The notes under the pieces were generated by a model. That model saw only the letters and a program-made list of their open reading frames with translations, made no database searches and was not told the DNA's origin. A stretch of 64,000 nt of DNA from positions 2,787,001 to 2,851,000 of the forward strand of contig NC_041787.1 of assembly GCF_900090045.1 (NCBI RefSeq). The letters are read 5' to 3'. Shown here one piece after another: positions 54,898 to 64,000 of the stretch. The stretch is from Plasmodium malariae. Taxonomy: Eukaryota; Apicomplexa; Aconoidasida; Haemosporida; Plasmodiidae. Numbering within the stretch: the stretch's first letter is position 1; each line of letters opens with the position of its first letter. The position numbers and the translations under genes were made by a program.

Positions 54898-55031
54898 ATA
54901 AAAATATATTGAAATATTTAGACGAACATAATGATCATTTAGCGCCAAAAGGTTATAAAAATTATCGTGAGAACTCCTGTGATATCAGATATTATATATC
55001 ATATCATACTGTACGCAATTATAATATATAA
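54898..55031 (+). other. Short protein-like open stretch
   Basis: One frame reads ILKYLDEHNDHLAPKGYKNY then RENSCDIRYYI before a stop, 43 codons, with an AG just before it. Composition is more protein-like than the surroundings. No partner exon or family match was seen, so it may be a relic or chance. Confidence 0.2.
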
Positions 55032-58000
55032 ATGTTCAAAAAAGATATCTATGTTAATAACAATTATAGTTGCGAATAAGTAAAATGAATTTTATTTTAA
55101 AAAAAAAAAAATAAAAGTGTTACTATAAATTGTTATTAATAAGTATATTGCATGTACAGTATATGTATAGGCACAATAATAGGATAACTATAAAACGTTC
55201 ATACATAAAGACCCACGTGATATATTTTAACAGAGTAAAAAAGAATATATATATGAAATTAAAAGATAAATATCTTACTCAAAATTATAAGTAATTAAAA
55301 CAAAGAAAATATAAAAATACATTAATTTTTTTTATTGAAAAACGATTATCTATAGAACTCTTCAATAGTGACATAGTTAGGATACACAGTATTTATAATA
55401 GGTAACGCATTAATATAATATATATAAATGGACATGTATCAAAAAGAACAATTTAATAATTAAATATGAGCAATATGAACAGTGCTTGTAAATGAAGAAA
55501 GAATTATTATTATGTTTAATAAAAATTTGTATTAATAAGGGTATGTCATATATTATTGTAATATTACTACATATATAATAATTTTTATACTATTATAATG
55601 ATATTATTAAAAATATGATATATTTTAGAGCTATAATTTTAAAAGATATGAGATAGTACTATATAACTTTATATTAATTAAATTATACATAGAACAATGA
55701 TATGTATTTTAATAGGATTTAATAATAATCATTAAAACAGCAATAATATTACTTATTTTACATTAAGATGATATGGATTAATATAACTTATTGTAATTTT
55801 AATGAAATGACTATTATATGCACGTTCATTATATAGTGTGTTTTCATTTTGCATTTATGTGTATATATAAAATTATATATGCAAGTCTAGAATCTATTTA
55901 TCATAAAATAATTTTTTCTTACGATATTTTAATAAATAATATTCTTTAAAATTACATGAATTCTGAGAATATATCAATAATTATAAATTCATGTGTGAAA
56001 TAATATGAATTGTGAATTTAATTACATAAGTGGATTTTTATAATAATTTATATAACAATTAATACATATTAAATAAGACAGAATTATGTTGTCTAAAGTG
56101 AATAAAAAATGTTAAATAGGACTGTTTTAATATAAAATTTCATCTGTATTTTGCTGTACTCTCTCTATATATATATATATATCAATTATATTATTATATC
56201 TTATGTGAAAAATGCGTATGTTCAGCATATGTATTTTAATGATAAATATTATTTTTTAAATAAATAAATAAATAATATATTCATAGTACTACAAAGAAAT
56301 ATTCAATGGCTCATACGAAATTTTATTAATCTTGTATTACTTTTAATTAAATATTATAAATAAAGTGAATTGGAATGCGTTAACTTTCATAATATATTAG
56401 AACAAAAAAATTAATAATAAATTAATAAAAAAAATAAAAAGTTCATATATTTATAAATAGTATAAAAAAAAAAAAAAAGATAAATGTGATTATACAAATA
56501 TTTGAAAACAACAGTCATGTAGGTCTTCTAATATACCTACAGATATTTGGAAAAATCATATTTTCATTAATATTTCTATAGATTAGCCCACTATTTTATA
56601 TTTTTTATGTATTATATTTACCAAATATGTAAATAACATATTATAATACAACAATTTAAATACATAATATATTTAAAAATAATAAAAATATTTTATTCAT
56701 AATCCTTCTGTATATAGTTATTAAACAATTTATTTTGAAAAGAAGAAGTTTAGAATGTAAACAATTAAAATAAAAAAAAAAGAGCAATAAATCAAAAAAA
56801 TATATAAAAATAAATTAAAAATTTAAAAATAAATCAAATCAATAATTTTTTAGGATAAAAAATTATTTAAACTTTTATATAATGGATGAATTTATTATGT
56901 GAAGCAATTGTTTACAAAAATTAATTTTCAATTAATATATATATATACATATTTTTTTATTTTCTCACCAGTTTCTATCCCTTGTGTAGACGTTTCACCA
57001 TAAGCATTAAAATTAGTAATAACACATTTACATTATAGTATAATAACCTATATTTTTGGTAATACTTTTAATTTGTTCTGTATTTACGTTCATAATTTCA
57101 TGTCCTAAAAATTTATAAAATAATACGACAGCTTTTTAATTTTGCATGCTAATTAAATATTTATGAATAGTGATAAAAACATATTTTCATTAGTTATCAA
57201 TTAAAAAAAGATACAGAAAAAAAAAAAATATAACATCTTTTTAATCCATTTATTATAATATATCTACTAATAACTAGCATAAAATAATTACGATATCTAA
57301 ATATTTTGTTGTATTATTTAATGTTGTAAATTATTCCACTTACATGGAATTATAATATTATAATATATTCTAAAAAACTTTTTATTCTTCATTTTACTTT
57401 TTTAAAAAAACATAATATAATTAATTTTTGCTTAAGAATATCCTTATAATATTCAATATTTAAAAAAAGCACCTGATGTTATTGTCATTGATTAATGTAT
57501 CTTAATATGTATTTTAATTTTTAAATTAATTCCTGAGAATTCATATTAATAAGTGGAAATATATATGCACTATAATTATTTATTTAATAAATTATACTAT
57601 TTTAAATCATTCAATAAATATCTGTTATAATTAATTTTTAGGTAATTGATATAAATATATATATATGTAATATTAAAAGTTATATATAATTTTCAGTCGT
57701 ATTTACTTTCCACAACTATAGAAACAATTTAGTAAAATTTATATAATATTAATTTTTCTATCCGTAATATCATAGTAAATATGAAGAAAAACTAAAATAA
57801 TACTAATAATACAACAATGGTTTATATCAAAAGTAGATAAAAAATATAACTTAAAAAAAGGAACTTACTAATATACTAATAACAATTTCTTTTATAGATT
57901 ATTTATTTTCAAATGAAAGAAAAGAATAAAAGCAATTAATTATATTAATACAGGTAGCATTATTTCTATATATGTGTCTTTGGTAAGAAAAAGAAAAGAT

Positions 58001-58393
58001 ATAATACATATATTAATAATAATTTTTATATAGTAACTTTTATATCACTTATATGTAATTTTTTACTGTTAGTTATTTAACTTTTCTTTATAAGGTTTGT
58101 ATAAATTTTACATAAAAATAATTTCTCTATAGTGATTTAAAGTAAAAATAACATTAGAATATATCCTTAGTTGTAATATATTTATATAAGGTAAAAAATA
58201 TTAGAAGCATATAAAATGAATATTAATTTATTATATCATTTTTTAGTTAACATATAAATTCCTTAGTTCATTATTTTATAATTTATATTCATATTTATTA
58301 GTTTAAAATTACGCTATTAATAAGCAGAAATATATATATTTGTATTTTTTTTCAGTTATTTAAAACGACCTCGTGTTATCATGTAGATTCAAT

Positions 58394-60941
58394 ATGGAAA
58401 ATTGTACTACCAGAGTAATTATTTTTTTAATTTAATAAATTTATGGATAAATTATTTGTTTATAATAAAAAAATTATAATACAATAACAAAAAACTAATG
58501 TTTAAATGTTTCCTTATATATTTCTTGAATGTAGGACTACACTGGGTTCGGTTATGGGGCATCAGAATATCTTATGGAAAAGGAATTTATAGAAGCTCGA
58601 AAACAAATTTCATCTTTCACTGCTTCCTTAAAGACAAAGAAAAATAAAAAAGAATTTAGAGATGAATGCTTAAAATTGATTGATTTTCTAATTACAATAA
58701 AGGATAAACCTCCACGATTACTAATCCTAAACATTGGGTACCAGTACTTAGGAATTATTTTGGAAATAAATTTGACAAGCTTACTCAATATGGTGGTTGT
58801 CCTATGGTTTTCGATCAGAAAGATAGAGACATTTTAGAACTAAAATATAATGCGTTAGATTTCTGTGAATTAAATAATACATATCTTCAAAAACTGAAGA
58901 AATTCAAAAAAAGTGGTAATACATATGATTGTAATAATGATACTCAGTGTATACAAGATTGTACAGAATATGAGAAGTGGTTTATAAGTAAGAAGCAACA
59001 CTTCGAGAAAAGAGACATTTCATTAGTGAAAGTTGCATATTTAAAAATACTTCATCACAGTTTCCAGAAAAAAAATGCAACATATTAGATCTTAAAACAT
59101 TTAATGAACTTCCTCAATGCTTATCGCCAAAACCAGATGTAACTAGTGAAGCTCCAGCTAAAGAAAATGAATTAAGCGCACCCAAATTAGATGAACGTGA
59201 AGCTGAAGATGAGAATATATCTCAAGATCAAAGTCTATTACAAGAGGAGCATCCACATGACGGCGCACCTAATAGTCCATCTGAAAGCCAATCAAGCAGT
59301 TTTCCTGAAGATACACCTTCAGGTCCACCTCAACTTCAAACAGCATCCGAAGGCAACTCTGAGACAAGTTTAACTAACTTAAGAGCAGATATACAATCTG
59401 AACATTCTGAAATAGCTACAGATCTTACAAATTTGGCGCCTGCACAGGAAAAAATACGCACTTCTACAGTACAGCCTCCAACTGTTCAAGAAACAAACAC
59501 AGAAAGTATTACTGAACCTGTTCCTGTATCCACTGAATCACTATATCCTAAAGCCCCTCCTCGTAGTACTGCAGAGCATAAAATTTATGGTAACATTAAT
59601 TATATTTACTTTCATATTTTTGTAATAACTAAACAAATTTATGTATGTATATATAAATTTAATTCAGTTCCAGTAGAAAATTCACATAACCCATATGTAT
59701 CATCGTTTTTAATAACATTTCTAATTATTATTGTGTCTTCCTTTTTTATAAAAGTAATATAAAATTAAGTATTAAAAACATTATAAATATTTGATAATTG
59801 TAATAATATAACTTTTAAGTATATTTCTTTTGTATTTTAGTACGCTCTAATGGGGAAGTTTAAAAAGAAGAAAAATATAAGAAGAAAAGTTAAATTCCTC
59901 AGAATACTACTACCTTCGCATTCTGTTAAAAAAGACATATTTTTATCAGATGATAATTTGGATCAGACAATACATGATGATGAAGAAATCATAAAAAAAT
60001 TAAAAATACATGAACATAACACTATAAATAATACAAATATGCTAAAGAGAAAAAAGGACAGATCCAAAACTATTATAGAAGTACATATGGAAGTACTTGA
60101 GGAATTCAGAAATGAAGAATGGGAATTTAAAAAAGGTGAATTTTTAGCAATATGTCTAGAAGCATACAAATATGAAAAACATAGATCCTATCCTAATTTA
60201 ATAAATGGTGATCAAATGGAAAATATTAAATATAGCAATGATATTGAAGAAAAAAAAATTATATGGAATAAATGGATAGAAAAGCATAGAAATCTTTCTG
60301 AAAAATTGAAAAAAGAAGATTGGTTTAATAATTTGAAAAATGAATGGAAAAAAGAAAAAGCTAAGTTAAAAGAAATAGAAAAATTAAAATATATATCTTC
60401 AAAAGAAAATCAAAAATGTTCACATTTAGAAAGAGAAAAAGATGCATGGAGAGAGTGGATATCAAACAATGGTAAAATTGTAGAACAAAATATGGAACAG
60501 GACTGGTTTAAGGGATTAACAGATGAATTTAATAATATATTGGGTGAATATGAAAATGAAGAAACTAAAAATAGTGTATCACTAATAAATATAGAAGAAA
60601 TGGAACATAACAAAAGTTGCGAAGAATTATATAAGTTTATTAAAAAAAAATTATTATCAAAAGTGTGTATACTTGCATTTATGACAGTATTAGACGAATG
60701 CAAAAAAGAGAAAAATGTAGAAAATAAGGAATCATATTTAGACAGTTCAATAAATGAATGTAATTCAGATAAAAATTCAGATAGGCAATATCACATTATA
60801 GAAAATGGTGTTGAAAAGGAAAAAAAGGTTTTGGAAAATAGTGAAAATACTGAAACTTTTGATTATAAGGAAGAAAATAATTTTACAGATGAAATAAAGG
60901 ATTGGATAGGAGATGATGATACATATGTAAATTCTATATAA
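58394..60941 (+). pseudogene. STP1: STP1, frameshifted copy
   Basis: Exons 58394-58414 (MENCTTR), 58535-59589, 59668-59753 and 59841-60941 repeat the plan of the STP1 at 42856. Exons 1, 3 and 4 have identical lengths (21, 86 and 1101 nt) with the same intron phases. Exon 2 is read in three successive frames. The first break is near 58700-58725, where DKPPRLL passes to NPKHWVPVLRNYF. The second is near 59015-59030, before SCIFKNTSSQFPEKKC. Each fits loss of one base, and restoring two bases would give the right phase at the exon end. Beyond them an acidic Pro/Ser/Gln/Glu-rich region reaches the helix (VSSFLITFLIIIVSSFFI) and an intact 366-residue Trp-rich cytoplasmic exon (WNKW, DWFNNLKNEWKKE, WREW, DWFKGL). 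With only two single-base lesions, recent inactivation and assembly error are both possible. Confidence 0.88.
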
Positions 60942-63361
60942 ACTATGAATAAAGTAGACTAATACAATTAATTAATACAAAAGGACAACCTATAAAATGG
61001 TAAGGACAAGGTCAAAAGGTATCATAACGATATTACAATGAAAACATATTAAGTCAATGAAGCAGATATCTTAAAATTTTGGATACATTAGAGGAACAAA
61101 AAAAAAAAAAAAATGAAATAAATTATCAAGCACTGTATATGACGAATAAATATAATTTTGTGACATAAACAGTATTTTTTATGACAAAATGTTATTAATT
61201 ATAATTGTCCTATTTAAAAGGTATTCTATAATTTATGATCTCTAAAAGTTCACCATGCCTATTCGCATTAACTTAAAGGCACCATAAAAATATATTTTGT
61301 TATAATTATGGTAGTCTCTAATTAATATATACATATATTGCACTTAATATGATTAAATAAATAAATAAATATATATTTATTTATATGATTGAAAAGCATG
61401 CTATGAAATGTTTCCGTAAAAATAACGTTACCAAAATAGTTAAGCCCAATTGTTTTAAAAAGTTGCAAAAAAAGGAAATCAAATTTTATTTTAATTTTTT
61501 AACGCGCTAAAAATATATTTCCGATTATGAATAATATAAAAATAGAGTAATCTACAGAAGTAAATTATTATATGTAAATACATTTAAACACGATTTTTCG
61601 TTTTTCCTATATTCAGTAATAATTACTAAATCCTAAATTATTAACGCATAATTATGTTGTATATATTTACATATATCATTTATTTCTAATGTAGCTACAG
61701 CGCTACTAATCGAAATAAATTGTTTAAGAAAAAAATAAGAAAAGTTATAAAAAGTAATTCTTATTTTATTTTTCTTATATAATATTGCATTTGAAACTAT
61801 TAAAATTTTTTCTGTGATATATGTTCTATGTATACAAAGTAATTTCTCTACGATATCTTAATCATACTGACGTCTTTACGCAAACTTAAATATATATTTT
61901 AATGGAAGGTTACAATTACTGGTATGTTTGTAAACATATGCAATGAATGTAACTCTCCACTTGTTTTTATAGTTGTACGTGGGAGGATGCTAAATTAACA
62001 TATATTTATGGTTTTATAATTTATCCATAGGAAACAATTTTCTATGTTAGGAAAATATACAAGCAAAATATATATTTGTAAAATGGTATTATTATACACT
62101 TTTTGTACTGTCAAAATATATGAGGGTTAATAATATTTTTTTTATTCCTCTATTAATTTTTAGTTTTTGCATTTTATTTTATATATATTTTTTTTCTGTA
62201 CCAATATGAGTTAAAATTGCTTTCTCTGAATATTCAAAGTTTAGATGATAAAAATGTTTTTATTATAATAATTTCTAATATAATTGCTTTTAAAATTGCA
62301 CTTATGTATATATTAAGGAAGAATATATTACATATTTTTTTGCGTACCTTTGATTAAATTTTAATTTATCATATTTGCTTTTTTTTTCGCTTTATTTGAT
62401 ACAAATAACTGTATTAAAATTTTTAATGATGAACTTTTTTTAGTTTATTCTTATACACTTACTATGTACTACTCTAATACTTAATATATATTACCAATAA
62501 AAAAATCCAGCAACACGTTTAATATGTCTTCTGCTCTAAGTACATAATATTTACATTATATATATAAAAACTGTGTTCTACAGATACAATATTATTTTAT
62601 CCAAAAGATTTGGTCAAATATGAATATATACTTTTTTTTGAAAAACCAAATAGTTTGAGTACTGATTATTATATAATATTTAATCGTAATTTGATAAGTA
62701 TATTTTTTTGTAAAAAAAAAAAAAGAAAAGAAAACAGTAGGTTTTTATTTCACGAGTTACACCAATTTTATTTACTAACGATACATTGTCCTAATTTAAG
62801 TGTTAAACTACTAGTTCCCGGAAAATTCAATAAATTCAAATTTATTTTTACTTTAAATATAACTATAATATATCTCAAATGTGTTATGCTTTAAGAAATT
62901 ATAATAAGTAGTCAGGCTACAATCTCATAAGTATAATTAAATAAAAATGCTTTGCCAGTATACGCTTTTGAATTGTGGCATATTAGAATCTTAAACTATT
63001 ATTAGGTAGGAACGTTTTAGTTATTTTTTACATATATAAAACAAATATTATTGCAAGTTCAAATTAAATTCATTAAAAAAAAAATTAAATAAATACAAAA
63101 AAACTATTTGACAAAAAGTTAGAAAAAATAAATTATTCTAAAAGGACAAAAAAAAAAAAAATATATATATATATATACATATATACATACATGTATATAT
63201 TAAAATATATATAAAATGTTAAAAAGTATCTATATTTTATTTATGCTCCTCTTTTTATTGTTTGATCTTTTCATTCTACTTAATAGAAATGTTTATATAA
63301 TCCAATTTTGTGGGCTTCTTAATATCTTTGATATATATCAGTTGATATTCTGTAAATCATT
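60942..63361. other. Intergenic DNA between convergent STP1 and pir genes
   Basis: Both neighbours end here, so it holds two 3' flanks. A 94-codon plus frame at 62610-62894 has no family signature and is rejected. A (TA)n tract lies near 63163-63190. Confidence 0.6.
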
Positions 63362-64000
63362 TCATGAATGAAGCTCATCTTCTATATTTACTACGTTAAA
63401 TCTCCTTTTGTCAGAATGCCTATATGTACGTTTTAAGAAGCGCCTTGGTCGTTTGCGTGTATATAAATCCGTAAAATCTTTCCTATACCTTTGTTTCCTT
63501 TTTCTATCCCTACGTAAACGTGATCCGAAGGGAGTAAACTAATATATAAATGAAAGTAAAAAACATGCATAATATGTTTAATTCAGAACTACAGTATTTC
63601 AAGAAAAATGTGTTATAAATGGTAACTAATAACGTAAGCATACAGCAAAAAATAATTTTGTATTTACTTTAAAAAAAAGGTAAAATATAAAAATAATTCC
63701 CATTACTAGAGTAACTCCAGTAGATATACGAACAAAAATGTTGTTTAATATATTTGATTCATTAGCTGATCTCCTTTTCCTCACTCTTTCACGTGCTGGT
63801 TTTAAATCATCTTCTGACCATGACCTTCCAGCCTTCACTTTGTATCTTTTAGTACCTTCCATTTGTGTAGCAAAATTTCCTTCAACCAATTCTTCCATAA
63901 AGTTGCAAAGTAGTTCTTCATTTTTATCTCTGCTTTTAGTTGGACACTGTAATGTTCCTTTCTCGTTAAATTTCCATCTAAATGTATCAGGTGAGTCTTT
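63362..64000 (-). CDS. pir family protein, 3' part (cut by window edge)
   Basis: The minus-strand frame is open from the right edge (64000) to 63668, then a GTAAAT donor, a 129-nt intron ending ATTAG, and a last exon at 63538-63362. The visible ectodomain end includes FRWKFNEKGTLQCP and NEELLCNFMEELVEG, a basic linker (ARERVRKRRS), one helix (IFVRISTGVTLVMGIIFIFY) and then FTPFGSRLRRDRKRKQRYRK in the tail exon, finishing VVNIEDELHS. FTPFGS right after the intron is the pir hallmark also seen, diverged, at 37863. No lesion is visible in this part. The long Arg/Lys-rich cytoplasmic exon differs strongly from the pseudogene's, so they belong to different pir subgroups. Confidence 0.85.

Larger units (their letters stand above)
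52365..58393. other. Intergenic DNA between the fam pseudogene and STP1 (+)
   Basis: The first 1.5 kb is the tail of the duplicated block, including the 3' element. A small readable stretch lies at 54898-55031. Frames at 53936-54121 (minus) and 54289-54501 (plus) are F/I/Y-rich and rejected. From 55.1 to 58.39 kb nothing is recognised apart from A/T tracts. Confidence 0.6.

Noticed and set aside
58552..58788. 78-codon minus-strand frame
   Set aside because: Antisense to STP1 exon 2.
59963..60703. Minus-strand frames of 68 and 97 codons
   Set aside because: Antisense to the Trp-rich exon of the plus-strand STP1, whose A-rich codons leave the opposite strand open.
62610..62894. 94-codon plus-strand frame
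   Set aside because: No signature, poly-K run from an A tract, and sits in the 3' flank between convergent genes.
1..64000. Telomere repeats, tRNA or rRNA genes, CRISPR arrays, bacterial operons
   Set aside because: None seen; no tandem telomere-like GGGTT repeats, no compact GC-rich RNA gene, and the gene structure is eukaryotic with introns.
1..64000. A wholly new biological system
   Set aside because: All intact genes fall into known or closely related subtelomeric families; only the 49041-49250 segment and the conserved flanking elements remain unexplained.

Overview
The window is extremely A+T-rich eukaryotic DNA with long A and T runs, (TA)n tracts, small GT-AG introns and sparse genes. 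Its gene families identify it as a subtelomere of a human-infective Plasmodium. The nearest match from memory is Plasmodium malariae: two-exon genes starting MEQKIK..., with the fam-l and fam-m signatures, next to STP1 and pir genes. No core housekeeping gene, RNA gene or telomere repeat was seen.

Layout. (1) 1-69: exon 1 of a pir-like gene on the minus strand, running off the left edge, with a long upstream block that reappears at 38.8-40.1 kb. (2) 2.85-4.14 kb: a heavily decayed plus-strand membrane-protein pseudogene, probably pir-like. (3) 7.7-35.9 kb: a plus-strand array of two-exon exported-protein genes. These are a divergent fam-l-like gene (7727-8591), fam-m (13224-14127), fam-l (18961-19993), fam-l (30354-31375), fam-m (34073-34965), then an eroded relic of the first type at 35.6 kb. 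The four typical members form two fam-m/fam-l doublets. (4) 36.6 kb: a pir transmembrane-exon relic. (5) 37.69-38.84 kb: a minus-strand pir pseudogene. (6) 42.86-45.38 kb: a complete four-exon STP1 gene, minus strand. (7) 51.5-52.4 kb: a plus-strand pseudogene of the 7727 type inside a roughly 2.7 kb block duplicated from 7.3-10.1 kb. (8) 58.39-60.94 kb: a second STP1, plus strand, with the same exon plan but two frameshifts in exon 2. (9) 63.36-64.00 kb: the 3' part of a pir gene, minus strand, cut by the right edge.

All fam genes share one design: an 87-nt exon 1 encoding a 29-residue hydrophobic signal or anchor, a 124-131 nt phase-0 intron, and an exon 2 encoding a low-complexity linker, a conserved basic motif, two transmembrane helices and a basic tail. 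Conserved sequence also lies about 355-440 nt upstream of the start and 254-266 nt downstream of the stop, so the duplicated unit includes the flanks. STP1 and pir products are predicted surface or exported variant proteins of the infected red cell. Together the window is an antigen or host-interface locus evolving by duplication and decay, not an operon or pathway.

Family names come from memory of family signatures, without a database search. Exon boundaries come from reading GT/AG sites and checking frame and paralogue consistency. Frameshifts in homopolymer-rich DNA may be sequencing errors.
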